Part shown: one piece after another, positions 1 to 9,028 of the stretch
Layout: each line of letters opens with the position of its first letter
Position numbering within the stretch: the stretch's first letter is position 1
Source of the DNA: Flavobacteriales bacterium
GTDB taxonomy: Bacteria > Bacteroidota > Bacteroidia > Flavobacteriales_E > Vicingaceae
Assembly: GCA_015075325.1 (NCBI GenBank)
Contig: JABTUP010000005.1
Coordinates: forward strand, 116,137 to 180,136
Length of the DNA stretch: 64,000 nt
Direction of reading: 5' to 3'
Made by a program: the position numbers and the translations under genes
The notes under the pieces: generated by a model
What the model saw: only the letters and a program-made list of their open reading frames with translations
Databases searched by the model: none
What the model was told of the DNA's origin: nothing

Positions 1-1
1 A

Positions 2-226
2 AAAGAATTAACCGCTATTATTAATCTTTTGGGAATAAATGCCGAAGATTTAGTTAGAAAAGGTGAAGATGTTTACAAAGAAAAATTTAAAGGAAAAAAA
101 ATAACCCAACAAGAGTGGGTTAAAATTTTAATTGAGCATCCAAAATTAATTGAGCGGCCAATTGTTATCAACGGAGATAAAGCCATTATTGGCAGACCTC
201 CAGAAAAAGTATTGGAATTATTTTGA
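2..226 (+). CDS. ArsC-family reductase-like protein, C-terminal part only
   Basis: The gene enters from the left edge; the open frame runs from base 2 with no start in the window. The visible 74 residues have the C-terminal pattern of the ArsC/Spx-like thioredoxin-fold family: a helix with VRKGEDVYKE, then EHPKLIERPIVINGDKAIIGRPPEKV. The RPI-V-x-G-D-K-A-x-I-G-RPPE block is the part that binds the oxyanion or glutathione in arsenate reductases. The N-terminal catalytic Cys is outside the window, so arsenate reductase cannot be told apart from a YffB-like or Spx-like relative. It converges with, and overlaps by 9 bp, a small minus-strand gene. Confidence 0.75.
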   Translation, partial: KELTAIINLLGINAEDLVRKGEDVYKEKFKGKKITQQEWVKILIEHPKLIERPIVINGDKAIIGRPPEKVLELF

Positions 227-388
227 TTTGTCTTCTAAACCAGCTAACTCTCTCATAAATTTAGGAGCAAACTTGTTTAGCATATACAATTTTATAGAAC
301 CTGGAACCACAACAGTGAAAAGAAAAATTAAACACCACATTGCCATAAAGAAAACTGCAAAAAAGAAAACCCAACCTAATGCTATCAT
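218..388 (-). CDS. small single-span membrane protein, function unknown
   Basis: This is a 56-residue reading frame with an ATG start. It begins MIALGWVFFFAVFF, has one long hydrophobic segment (about residues 4-30), and then a basic tail containing KLYMLNKFAPKFMREL. I do not recognise the family. Support for a real gene: ATG start, AT-rich upstream sequence typical of the organism, a well-formed membrane helix followed by positive charges (N-out or signal-anchor topology), and placement in an otherwise empty gap. The opposite-strand frame across the same bases reads as a Lys-rich, unlikely protein. Its last 9 bp overlap the end of the ArsC-like gene. It is separated from fumarase by the terminator at 446-479. 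Confidence 0.6.
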   Translation of the reverse strand: MIALGWVFFFAVFFMAMWCLIFLFTVVVPGSIKLYMLNKFAPKFMRELAGLEDKSK

Positions 389-445
389 AATTTAATTTTT
401 TTAAAAATTTATTGTTGTAAAAGTAAAAATAAATACCAATTCTTC

Positions 446-479
446 AAAAAAAAGAGCCACAAATTGTGGCTCTTTTTTT
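446..479 (-). terminator. intrinsic terminator after fumarase
   Basis: A perfect 10-bp stem (AAAGAGCCAC with GTGGCTCTTT) closes a 5-base loop and has A and T runs on both sides, so it can work on either strand. It sits directly after the fumarase stop codon. Confidence 0.85.
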
Positions 480-2082
480 ACATCATTTCAAAGAAGTCAT
501 TTCCTTTATCGTCGCAAATAATAAATGCAGGGAAATTTACCACCTCAATTTTTCTAACAGCTTCCATTCCTAATTCAGGAAAATCAACTATTTCTATTGA
601 TTTTATGTTTTGTTTTGCTAAAATAGCTGCTGGCCCACCAATAGAACCCAAGTAAAAACCACCATATTTTTTGCAAGCTTCTCTTACTTGTGGCGAACGA
701 TTTCCTTTTGCCAACATAATCATTGAACCGCCATGCGACTGAAATTCTGCAACATACGAATCCATTCTACCTGCTGTTGTAGGTCCAAAACTACCCGAAG
801 GCATTCCTTCTGGTGTTTTTGCTGGTCCAGCGTAATAAACAGGATGGTTTTTAATATATTCTGGCATTGGTTTTCCGCTATCTAAAAGTTCTTTAATTTT
901 TGCATGAGCTGAATCTCTGGCAACTATAAGCGTTCCATTTAAACTTAATCTGGTTTTAATTGGATATTGCGAAAGTTTCTTTAATTGTTCTGCCATTGGC
1001 TGATTTAAATCTATTTCCACAGCTGGTTGTAAATGAGGTGCTTTCTCAGGAACAAATCTTCCTGGATTTGTTTCTAATTGTTCTAAAAAAATACCTTTTT
1101 CGGTAATTTTTCCTTTAATATTTCTATCAGCAGAACAGCTAACACCAATACCAACTGGACAAGAGGCAGCATGACGAGGCAAACGTATTACTTTAACATC
1201 GTGTGTAAAATATTTACCTCCAAATTGGGCTCCAATAGCACTTTCTTGACAAATTTTTTGAATTTTATCTTCCCACTCCAAATCCCTAAATGCTTGTCCT
1301 CCCATATTTCCTTCTGTAGGTAATTCATCATAATAACCTGTCGATGCTAATTTAACCGCTTTTAAATTCGCTTCTGCCGAAGTCCCTCCAATTACAAATG
1401 CTAAATGGTATGGAGGGCAAGCTGCTGTTCCTAAATCTCTAATTTTAGCATTAACAAATTCAGCCAATTTATTTTCATTTAAAACTGCTTTTGTTTGTTG
1501 ATAAAGAAAAGTTTTATTTGCTGAACCTCCACCTTTGGCTAAAAACAAAAACTTGTATTCATTTCCTTGATCTGCATAAATATCAATTTGTGCTGGCAAG
1601 TTGTTTCCAGAGTTTTTTTCTTCAAACATGGTAAGTGGAACCAATTGCGAATAGCGTAAATTCTTTTCTTGAAACGTATTAAAAATACCTTTCGATAAAT
1701 ATTCTGCATCATCAACTCCTGTATAAACATTTTCACCTTTTTTTGCCATCACAATAGCTGTTCCTGTATCTTGACAAGATGGCAACTGACCTTCGGCAGC
1801 AATTTGGGCATTAACTAAAAATGTATAAGCTACAAATCTATCGTTATCTGTTGCTTCTGGATCATCTAAAATTTTTGCAATTTTTTCTAAATGAGCAGTT
1901 CTGAGAAGAAAAGAAACATCAATCATTGCTTGTTCCGCAAGTAATTCTAAAGCTTTAGGATTAACTTTTAATATTTTTCTTCCTTCTATTTCAACTGTTG
2001 AGATATAATCAGTTGAAATTAATTTGTATTTCGTATTATCCTTGCTTAATGGATAAGGATCGGTATAAAAAAATTCTGACAT
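478..2082 (-). CDS. fumA: class I fumarate hydratase (iron-sulfur)
   Basis: Catalyses fumarate + water to (S)-malate in the TCA cycle in the cytoplasm. The protein has 534 residues, close to E. coli FumA/FumB. The N-terminal domain has the PSCQDTGT motif with Cys103, then AACPPYH with Cys222, and [10 protein letters not shown] with Cys316; these three match the usual [4Fe-4S] ligands. The C-terminal beta domain carries the [12 protein letters not shown] segment. The start is ATG, with AT-rich upstream sequence. It is a single-gene unit bounded by terminators on both sides (446-479 and 2142-2177). As an oxygen-sensitive cluster enzyme it would depend on iron supply. The choice between the fumA and fumB name is arbitrary. 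Confidence 0.95.
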   Translation of the reverse strand: MSEFFYTDPYPLSKDNTKYKLISTDYISTVEIEGRKILKVNPKALELLAEQAMIDVSFLLRTAHLEKIAKILDDPEATDNDRFVAYTFLVNAQIAAEGQLPSCQDTGTAIVMAKKGENVYTGVDDAEYLSKGIFNTFQEKNLRYSQLVPLTMFEEKNSGNNLPAQIDIYADQGNEYKFLFLAKGGGSANKTFLYQQTKAVLNENKLAEFVNAKIRDLGTAACPPYHLAFVIGGTSAEANLKAVKLASTGYYDELPTEGNMGGQAFRDLEWEDKIQKICQESAIGAQFGGKYFTHDVKVIRLPRHAASCPVGIGVSCSADRNIKGKITEKGIFLEQLETNPGRFVPEKAPHLQPAVEIDLNQPMAEQLKKLSQYPIKTRLSLNGTLIVARDSAHAKIKELLDSGKPMPEYIKNHPVYYAGPAKTPEGMPSGSFGPTTAGRMDSYVAEFQSHGGSMIMLAKGNRSPQVREACKKYGGFYLGSIGGPAAILAKQNIKSIEIVDFPELGMEAVRKIEVVNFPAFIICDDKGNDFFEMM

Positions 2083-2141
2083 ATGCTATTCATTTTTTGA
2101 ACTGTAAATTTAAGAGATATTAAAACAAAAAAATATGATAT

Positions 2142-2177
2142 AAAAAAAAGAGGCTGAAATTTCAGCCTCTTTTTTTT
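2142..2177 (-). terminator. intrinsic terminator after the PpiD-like gene
   Basis: An uninterrupted palindrome (AAAGAGGCTGAAA with TTTCAGCCTCTTT) is flanked by A and T runs. It follows the stop codon of the foldase gene and separates it from fumarase on the same strand. Confidence 0.85.
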
Positions 2178-2180
2178 ATA

Positions 2181-4253
2181 TTAATAAAATTTATAACGTT
2201 CGTCGGTTACACCAAACTTGTTTTGTAAAGCTTCAAAAGCTCGATTGGCATTATTTCCATACATTTGTTCTAATTGAATTTTATAAGAGCTATAGTCCGT
2301 AACTGCTGGAGCAGAAGTTACTTCATTAACTAAAACCACAAAAACACCTGTTTGACCTTCTAAAGGAATACTCATTTGTCCTTTTTTAAGTGTTGGAATC
2401 ATTCCAATAATTCTTGGTTCTTGTCCCATTACTGGAACAGAATAGTTTGCAAAAGCAACATCATTAGCAGCTTCAACAGTTCCACCAATTTTTGATGCCA
2501 ATTCTTGTAGGTTGGTAAAGCCCTTCATTTCGTTTATAAACATTTCTGCTTTTTTCTTCTTTTTTGCTCCCAATTCTACTTGTATTTCAACTTGTTCAAT
2601 TGGAGCAATTCCTTCTTCTCTAATTTCAGCTAAATGAGCAACAACAAAACTTTGTCCGAATTGAAATGGAGCAGATATCTCACCTTTTTCGCCTTTAAAT
2701 GCCCATCGAATTAATTCTCTTGGAGAATCTAATCCAGCAATAGTTTTATCACTAGCTTTAACATCAGCTACAAGCTTAAAAACTTCTCCACTTTCTGTTG
2801 CTTTTGTAAAGCTTTCTGATGAATTGTTGGTAGAATAAAAAGTACTCGCTTTTGCAAAAATTTCATCAAATGTTGCATTACTTGGCTCAATATTTCTATA
2901 TATTTTACCTACTTGTACTTTCTTCACTTTATCGCCTTGAGCAGTAATTTCTATTAAATGAAATCCAAATTGAGTTTTAACAATGGTTAAATCACCTTTT
3001 TTTCCATTAAAACAAGCGTCATTAAATTCAGGAACCATTTGACCTTCTTTAAACCAACCCAAATCTCCACCTTCAATTGCTGAGCCAACATCTTCTGAAG
3101 TTGTTTTTGCAATTTCATCAAATTTCCCACCTTTTTGAATTACATTTTTGATACTATCAAGCTTAAAATAAGCTGTAGAATCTCCAGGCTCTGTTGATTT
3201 TAAAAGAATGTGACGTGCTTTAACTGAATCTGGAACCATTTTAACTCCAGTTAATTTTGCAACAACTAATGCATTACCTTCTTCAAATGGACCTACAGTT
3301 GTTCCTACTTCTGACGAAAAAAAGTTAGAATCGGCAACATAAGGCATGTTGTTTTTTGAGTAAAAATTTGCATCAAAAGGCACGTCTGAATTAAACATTA
3401 CGTATGCAGAATCGTTTGTTGATGATTTAAATTCAACAGCTGCATCTGTAATCCATTTTTTTGTCTCCTCAATATCAACTGTAGATGGTGTAACATCAAA
3501 TTTCACGTATTCAATTGTTCTCGACGCATCTTGTTTGTATTCGTTTTTGTGTTCTTTATAGTAAGCCAATTTTTCTTCTTCGGTAACTGAAATAGTGCTA
3601 TCTGCAACTAAATTATATCTTTTAGCAACGAATGAAATTGATCTTTTCTCTTCTTGCTCTTGTTGAGTTCTTTTTGCAAAAGCCGTTGGAGCATAAAATC
3701 CTTTTTTAATTAAGTTAAAGTACTTTGAAGAAACACGTTCTTTTTGAATACCGTCTTCAAATAATAACCATTGGTTTTTATTCTCAACTGGCATGGTTTC
3801 TAAACTTTTCAAAAACTGTAAAACTTGAGCTGGATTAAACTCTCCTGTTTGAGGATTCGAAAATGCTTGTTTTACCTGTGGGTGAGGATCGTTACCTTGA
3901 ATCATATCAAATAATTCTTGAGGACTAACGGCAATACCCAATTCATTGATTTGACTAACCACCACTTTTTCACGAACTATATCGTTCCAAACTTGCTCCA
4001 AAAGAGATTCTCTAATTTCTTCAGTTGCAGCAGATTTGTTTTGCATTTCCCATCGGCTAATGGCAATTTCATATTGATTATTAAAATCAATAGCTGAAAT
4101 ATTATCGCCACCAATTTCACCAACGCTATTGTCGCCACCAAAAAAGGATTGTCCTGATTGAAACAAATCTCCTAATATAAAAGCTAACATTGCAACACCT
4201 ATTATTATCATTAATAGTGCTGACTTTTCTCTAATTTTTCCTATTACTGCCAT
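2181..4253 (-). CDS. ppiD: PpiD/SurA-like periplasmic peptidyl-prolyl isomerase, membrane anchored
   Basis: Assists folding of secreted and outer membrane proteins. One N-terminal membrane helix (about residues 12-31) anchors a large periplasmic part. A SurA_N-like helical region follows (roughly 40-230). A parvulin rotamase domain lies near residues 343-445, with VKARHILLK at its start, GGDLGWF in the middle and FGFHLIEI at its end. The C-terminal 240 residues resemble a second, degenerate parvulin-like region. At 690 residues it matches Bacteroidetes 'SurA N-terminal domain' proteins. It is the last gene before a strong terminator. Whether the isomerase site is active was not tested; the chaperone role is the family's usual one. 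Confidence 0.9.
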   Translation of the reverse strand: MAVIGKIREKSALLMIIIGVAMLAFILGDLFQSGQSFFGGDNSVGEIGGDNISAIDFNNQYEIAISRWEMQNKSAATEEIRESLLEQVWNDIVREKVVVSQINELGIAVSPQELFDMIQGNDPHPQVKQAFSNPQTGEFNPAQVLQFLKSLETMPVENKNQWLLFEDGIQKERVSSKYFNLIKKGFYAPTAFAKRTQQEQEEKRSISFVAKRYNLVADSTISVTEEEKLAYYKEHKNEYKQDASRTIEYVKFDVTPSTVDIEETKKWITDAAVEFKSSTNDSAYVMFNSDVPFDANFYSKNNMPYVADSNFFSSEVGTTVGPFEEGNALVVAKLTGVKMVPDSVKARHILLKSTEPGDSTAYFKLDSIKNVIQKGGKFDEIAKTTSEDVGSAIEGGDLGWFKEGQMVPEFNDACFNGKKGDLTIVKTQFGFHLIEITAQGDKVKKVQVGKIYRNIEPSNATFDEIFAKASTFYSTNNSSESFTKATESGEVFKLVADVKASDKTIAGLDSPRELIRWAFKGEKGEISAPFQFGQSFVVAHLAEIREEGIAPIEQVEIQVELGAKKKKKAEMFINEMKGFTNLQELASKIGGTVEAANDVAFANYSVPVMGQEPRIIGMIPTLKKGQMSIPLEGQTGVFVVLVNEVTSAPAVTDYSSYKIQLEQMYGNNANRAFEALQNKFGVTDERYKFY

Positions 4254-4321
4254 TTTATAAAAAATATTTGGGCTGCGAATATACGATTGTTGATTGAATA
4301 ATAAAAGAAGAAATTATTTTA

Positions 4322-5578
4322 TTATTCTTCAAAATTTTGAACTCTAATTAGTTCTATTTTATTATTACATACCTCTTCAATTTTAAATCGATAATTGCTA
4401 ATTGTTATTACCTCGTCTTTTTCAGGAATACTCTCGTGTTTATAAAAAATTAAACCTCCCAAGGTTTCATATTCTTCTGATTCGGGTAAGTTTAATTTAT
4501 ATTTATCATTGATGTAATCGATTTCTGTTTTTGCCGAAAACAAAAAGGTGTCGTCATCTACTTGTAATTCAATTAATTCTTCCACATCATGTTCATCTTC
4601 AATTTCTCCAAAAATCTCTTCTATAATATCTTCCGTTGTTATAACTCCAGATGTGCCTCCAAATTCATCTACAACAACAGCCATACTTCTTCGCTGGTTT
4701 ATAAATTGTTTTAGAATTTCACTAGCTGGCATTGATTCGGGCACAATAGATACTGGCAGTAAAATAGATTTTATGCTTTCTGGCTTTTTAAACAATTCTA
4801 AAGAATGAACATATCCAATAATGTTATCTATTGAACCCCTATAAATTAGAATTTTTGACAATTCCGTTTCAATAAATTTTTCTTTTAGCTCGTCAATCGA
4901 ATCTTCAATATCCATTGCAATAATCTCTGTACGATGAATCATACATTCGCGAGCTTTTACATCAGTAAAATCAAGTGCGTTTTTAAAAATTTGAATTTCG
5001 TGTTCTATTTCTTCACCTTTTTCTTGTCGCTCTTGAATATCTAATACAAAATGTTCTAAATCTATTTTTGAAAATGCTAAATTACTTTGCGAAACATCAA
5101 CTCTAAACAATTTAAGTATTCCGTTTGAGAGCAACGTGGTAACGTAGGTGAGTGGAAATAATATTAGATATATAACTTTTAAAGGAATTGCTGCAAATTT
5201 TAAAGCAAAATTTGGATTGATACGAAGCAATGCTTTAGGTAAAAATTCAGCAAAGAATAATACAATTATCGTAGAGATTAATGTTTGCACTAACAACAAA
5301 ACCCCTTCGCTTGAAGTGTAAACTAAAATAAAAGGTTCTAAAAGCATTGCCATTGCCATACTGTAAATTACCAAAGCAATATTATTTCCAATAAGCATTG
5401 CACCAATAAAACTAGCGGGTTTTTGAATAAATCCTGAAAGAATTTTTGCTGAAAAATCGCCTTGTTTTTTTTCTAGCTCAATTTTTAATCGGTTGGCTGA
5501 AATAAATGCAATTTCCATTCCTGAAAAGAATGCTGAAAATAAAATTGCAACCAGAACGTAAATTAGATTAATTGACAT
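4322..5578 (-). CDS. hemolysin-family / CNNM-like membrane protein with CBS pair and CorC domain
   Basis: The protein has 418 residues. The N-terminal DUF21 region has about four membrane helices (residues 1-150, opening SINLIYVLVAILFSAFFSGM). A cytoplasmic CBS pair follows (about 195-325, with the DEFGGTSGVITTEDIIEEI motif), then an acidic linker and a CorC/HlyC C-terminal domain. The family is linked to Mg or Co efflux (YtfL, CorC, CNNM). In Flavobacteriia the gliding protein GldE has the same architecture, so GldE is an alternative, but there is no gld partner next to it. The start is ATG. Confidence 0.85.
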   Translation of the reverse strand: MSINLIYVLVAILFSAFFSGMEIAFISANRLKIELEKKQGDFSAKILSGFIQKPASFIGAMLIGNNIALVIYSMAMAMLLEPFILVYTSSEGVLLLVQTLISTIIVLFFAEFLPKALLRINPNFALKFAAIPLKVIYLILFPLTYVTTLLSNGILKLFRVDVSQSNLAFSKIDLEHFVLDIQERQEKGEEIEHEIQIFKNALDFTDVKARECMIHRTEIIAMDIEDSIDELKEKFIETELSKILIYRGSIDNIIGYVHSLELFKKPESIKSILLPVSIVPESMPASEILKQFINQRRSMAVVVDEFGGTSGVITTEDIIEEIFGEIEDEHDVEELIELQVDDDTFLFSAKTEIDYINDKYKLNLPESEEYETLGGLIFYKHESIPEKDEVITISNYRFKIEEVCNNKIELIRVQNFEE

Positions 5579-5614
5579 ATAAAAGCCTTGAAAAACCGAA
5601 ATTAACAGATTTTT

Positions 5615-5815
5615 TTATTGTTGAGATGAGTTTTCTATATTTTTTCGTTGTCTTCTTCTTAAAAAGAAAAGAACAACAGCTAAACAGGCAAAGATGTAAA
5701 AAAACAAAGCATCCATAATTTCGGGCATGGTAAATAATTTATAAGTACCCGTTGCAACACTAAAAATTGCTATCACTAACCACATTAATTCTAAAAACCG
5801 TACAACCTTATACAT
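5615..5815 (-). CDS. small two-helix membrane protein, unknown function
   Basis: This 66-residue protein has two hydrophobic segments (about residues 7-28 and 35-52) and a very basic end containing FFLRRRQRKN, which predicts both termini in the cytoplasm. I do not recognise a family. It follows lptC on the same strand after a 27-bp spacer made almost wholly of CAAAAAA repeats. The likely operon order is TPR protein, lptC, this gene, CBS protein. Confidence 0.7.
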   Translation of the reverse strand: MYKVVRFLELMWLVIAIFSVATGTYKLFTMPEIMDALFFYIFACLAVVLFFLRRRQRKNIENSSQQ

Positions 5816-5818
5816 ATC

Positions 5819-5844
5819 TTTTGTTTTTTGTTTTTTGTTTTTTG
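5819..5844. repeat. heptanucleotide simple repeat (TTTTTTG) between lptC and the next gene
   Basis: Three perfect TTTTTTG units plus a shorter TTTTG unit fill the spacer between the lptC stop and the ATG at 5815. Read on the coding strand it is (CAAAAAA)3CAAAAG. Its position in the ribosome-loading region means slippage would change leader length. Confidence 0.8.
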
Positions 5845-6423
5845 TTATTTGTTATTTACCCCTTCTTCGTCTTTCAATTGAATTGTTCCTTTAATTTTAA
5901 GGATTTTATATTTTGTAAAATCTTCATTTGATTGAAGCCCCTCTCCCATTATTATTTCATCTTTTGTTGTAATTTTAACAAATTCATTGGTATAAATTTT
6001 TGAAGAATCTTGAAGCCAGATTAAGTGTTCGGTATTTAATTTATCGCCTTTTTCATTTATTACCACTACATCATTTTTGGCTTCCATTATATTTTCAGAA
6101 GTTTTATGAATGGCATAATTTGCAGTAAGTTTTGTAGAAACATTTTGTAATGAATCGTATAAATTTACTTGAATACCTAAAGGCATTTCTGTATAGTTTT
6201 TTTCTCCAACATACTCTTCCATAAGTGGAGCCGTTAACCTCATTTTAATCTGTGCTTTTTCTGAATGAATTAATTCCACATTTTTACCTCTTCTGATGGG
6301 TTCATTTTTTTTTGATGAAAGAGCATTAACTTCTTCAATATCATTCTCGCATGAACAAAGAATCCCGGCGAAAAAAATCGTCGGGATTACTTTTATAATA
6401 TTTAAAGATACTCGTCTTATCAT
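5845..6423 (-). CDS. lptC: LPS export protein LptC-like lipoprotein
   Basis: Periplasmic, inner-membrane-linked part of the Lpt bridge that carries LPS from LptB2FG toward LptA. The protein has 192 residues. The N-terminus is a lipoprotein signal ending ILCSC, then a beta-jellyroll region with alternating strands (SEKAQIKMRLTAPLMEEY; LTANYAIHKTSENIMEAKNDVVV) typical of OstA/LptC folds. It starts with ATG overlapping the previous stop as TAATG, showing translational coupling to the TPR gene. The Lpt ABC subunits are not in the window. The small size and lipobox fit Bacteroidetes LptC. Confidence 0.8.
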   Translation of the reverse strand: MIRRVSLNIIKVIPTIFFAGILCSCENDIEEVNALSSKKNEPIRRGKNVELIHSEKAQIKMRLTAPLMEEYVGEKNYTEMPLGIQVNLYDSLQNVSTKLTANYAIHKTSENIMEAKNDVVVINEKGDKLNTEHLIWLQDSSKIYTNEFVKITTKDEIIMGEGLQSNEDFTKYKILKIKGTIQLKDEEGVNNK

Positions 6424-7703
6424 TAGTCGTTTACCCTAATTGTTGTAGATTCATTAATCCAACATCCAACAGTGTAAGCATCTCCTTTTTGTTTTCCGTA
6501 AAAGAACAAATCTTTTGTTGGAGGAAAACTTGCTGAAGCACGAGCAATTTTTTTATTTGCTTCTTCAGCAACCGATGAATCTATTGATTTTGCTTTTTGA
6601 TATTTATCTACAGCAGCCCAATAAGCACCCCATTTACCTAGTTCTCCATCATCACATGAGCTTGCACTATACAAGTATGCATCTCCTATAACAATATATG
6701 GTTCTCCCCAACCACTTTTTAATCCTGCAGCTTTTAAAGCGTAAGTTCTAGCCGAAGAGTAATTTTTTGCATACAAATAAGCCTCAGCAATACTCATTAC
6801 ATAAGTAGATTTTTCTTCATCATTGGTTGCCATATCAGCAGCTTTGTTAAAGAAATCGATTGCTTTGCTATAATCTTTTTTACCTAAAAATAATTTACCC
6901 ATTCCGTCAGCACCCTCAGCAGAAGGTTCTAATGCAAAATAAGCTTCTGCAACTTTAGCAAAAATAGGTGCTTCATAGCATTTTTTGAAACGCAACAATT
7001 TAACAGTTCTTCTTAACCAATCTAAATTAGATTTGTTTGCTTCAAAGTTTTTCTCTGCCATTGGAACTAAAATTTCACAATCTAAATATGGTGCAGCAAC
7101 TGCTTCAATTTTTTTCTGTGCTTCAACATAACTTTCATCTTGTTTAGTTCCTGTAATAGCAACTACTTTTTCGTACATTTCAACCACATCAGCTTTTGTT
7201 TTTTTGCCATCTTTTTCTAAATTGGCTACAGCAAATATTAAAGCAACTAATGTTCCTGGTTCTGATTCGGTACCACCTAATTCAACAGATTCGTTTAATA
7301 CATCAAATATTTTTTGCGGCTCATTTTTACTGTACACCAGCATGGTTTGACCTTTTAAACCCAATACTTTTGCTTTGTCTCCAAACACGGTAATTCTTTT
7401 ATCGAAGATTGAGTACATCGTGTCTTTATAGGCTTGTTGTAATTTTGCATCGGTTGCACCTTTAATTAATCCTTGGTATAATTTAACACCATTGATATAT
7501 AATGTTAATTGCGATTCAGGACATACTGAGTAAGCTTTCTTCCACAAACTTAATGCTAAAGCAGGGTCGCTGGTCATGTAATCTTTATAAATTAAACTTT
7601 CTATACATGTAACACTATCTTGTGGAGTTTTACCATATTTGCCTTGAGCATAGGTTAAACCTGAAATTGCTATACTTATAACTATTAATGCTAACTTTTT
7701 CAT
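6423..7703 (-). CDS. tetratricopeptide-repeat periplasmic protein
   Basis: The protein has 426 residues. A Sec signal (MKKLALIVISIAISGLTYAQ) is followed by helical TPR-like repeats, clearest around residues 270-345 (KKDYSKAIDFFNKAADMA and KNYSSARTYALKAAGLKS). Several Cys residues suggest disulfides in the periplasm. I cannot name a specific function; such proteins often act as scaffolds in envelope biogenesis, which would suit its coupling to lptC and the outer membrane protein gene upstream. The start is ATG, 20 bp after the previous stop. Confidence 0.8.
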   Translation of the reverse strand: MKKLALIVISIAISGLTYAQGKYGKTPQDSVTCIESLIYKDYMTSDPALALSLWKKAYSVCPESQLTLYINGVKLYQGLIKGATDAKLQQAYKDTMYSIFDKRITVFGDKAKVLGLKGQTMLVYSKNEPQKIFDVLNESVELGGTESEPGTLVALIFAVANLEKDGKKTKADVVEMYEKVVAITGTKQDESYVEAQKKIEAVAAPYLDCEILVPMAEKNFEANKSNLDWLRRTVKLLRFKKCYEAPIFAKVAEAYFALEPSAEGADGMGKLFLGKKDYSKAIDFFNKAADMATNDEEKSTYVMSIAEAYLYAKNYSSARTYALKAAGLKSGWGEPYIVIGDAYLYSASSCDDGELGKWGAYWAAVDKYQKAKSIDSSVAEEANKKIARASASFPPTKDLFFYGKQKGDAYTVGCWINESTTIRVND

Positions 7704-7723
7704 ATTACTTTTTTTTATTGTTC

Positions 7724-9028
7724 TTAATCGTATTTTCTTTTAATAAACCATCTATCGTTAATGGTTAAGCCAAAATTTAAATTTACAAATGTTTCTTTTA
7801 TTAAACCATTACTTGCAATCCCTCTGTTACCATACTCAACTCCCAAATTAATGCTAGGTACTGAAGTATCGGTTCTTTTCAATGGCAACCCTAAACCAAA
7901 AGTTATGCCATATTCACTAATATCTTGGTTATTGATTGATAGATAAGCTGTTGAATAACGAACTCCCAATCGATATTTAACTCGTTTAAAATAACTATTA
8001 AACGCGTCGTATTTAGGGATTAACTCAAAACCTGAAGAAATAGATAGGTTGTTTTTATAATTTGTTATTGTTTCATTTAGTTTAATATTGCCCCAGTTGG
8101 TAGATTTTACATCAAGGGCAATTAACCATTTATTTTCTTTTTCTAATGACACACCTCCACCTACAGAACTTGGTAATTGGGTAGTAGTGGGAGCATCTTC
8201 TGAATAAATAATAGTATCCATTATTGATCCAAAATCAATATTTCCTATAAAAGTTCTAATCGTTTCGGTTTTTTTTGATTTCAATTCAGATGCTAATGCA
8301 TAAGTTGCTCCAAAAGAAAGAACGTACCTTTCTTTTTTGCTGTTGAAGAAATGTTTTTGATAATACACCCCAAAACTATTAGTAAAATCGGCTGTATGAG
8401 TATTTTCTGTTGACCAAAAATTTAAAGCTGAAGGCAACCCACTTAAAATAACTTTTCTATCATTAAATATATTACCAAATAAAAAAGATAATTGATGTCC
8501 AAAGGATATCATCGAAGTAGAATCTACTTTAAATTTTAATGCATTACCAAAAAACAAATTAGTTAATCCGCCTTCTCCTTTATAGTAGTAACTAACACCA
8601 CCAGCATTGGGGTCAATGGTAATGGTTGAATAATCGTACCCTACATTTGAATAAGGTTTTGCTCCAAATGCCATCCCCCATTTGTTTTTAATTATAGGAA
8701 ACCCTAATGCGATATAACTAATATGAGGATGGTTTTGATATTGGTTTTGTTTACCATCAGTCATTCTGAGCGAATTATTGGTTGCAGCAACCTCAAAAGT
8801 TGTAATGCCTAGCTCCGAAAACGATGCTGGATTTAAAAGGTTAATGCTGTTGAACGAACGAGTTGCAATACCTGTTCCTGCTAAGGCAAAATTTTGATTT
8901 GTACTTTCTGGTCTTAAAATTCCAACACCATAACGAGAGTATGGTGAATTTGTAGTAGCCTGTGCATTTGCCTCTAATGAAGAAAATGCTATAAGTAAAA
9001 TGAAAATGTAGCTACTAATTTTTTGCAT
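7724..9028 (-). CDS. outer membrane beta-barrel protein (OmpP1/FadL-like), function unknown
   Basis: The protein has 434 residues. The signal peptide ends EANAQA. The mature start (NSPYSRYGVGIL, then NFALAGTGIAT and NLLNPASFSEL) is the pattern of Bacteroidetes barrel proteins distantly like FadL transporters. Alternating amphipathic strands run to the C-terminus, which ends with an aromatic-rich strand. It overlaps the coaX end by 14 bp, so it is co-transcribed with coaX and the TPR, lptC and small membrane genes. The transported substrate cannot be inferred. Confidence 0.75.
   Translation of the reverse strand: MQKISSYIFILLIAFSSLEANAQATTNSPYSRYGVGILRPESTNQNFALAGTGIATRSFNSINLLNPASFSELGITTFEVAATNNSLRMTDGKQNQYQNHPHISYIALGFPIIKNKWGMAFGAKPYSNVGYDYSTITIDPNAGGVSYYYKGEGGLTNLFFGNALKFKVDSTSMISFGHQLSFLFGNIFNDRKVILSGLPSALNFWSTENTHTADFTNSFGVYYQKHFFNSKKERYVLSFGATYALASELKSKKTETIRTFIGNIDFGSIMDTIIYSEDAPTTTQLPSSVGGGVSLEKENKWLIALDVKSTNWGNIKLNETITNYKNNLSISSGFELIPKYDAFNSYFKRVKYRLGVRYSTAYLSINNQDISEYGITFGLGLPLKRTDTSVPSINLGVEYGNRGIASNGLIKETFVNLNFGLTINDRWFIKRKYD

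Noticed and set aside
150..395. Plus-strand 81-residue reading frame over the ArsC end and the following gap
   Set aside because: It overlaps the ArsC-like gene, is Lys-rich without family features, and the opposite strand gives a convincing membrane protein.
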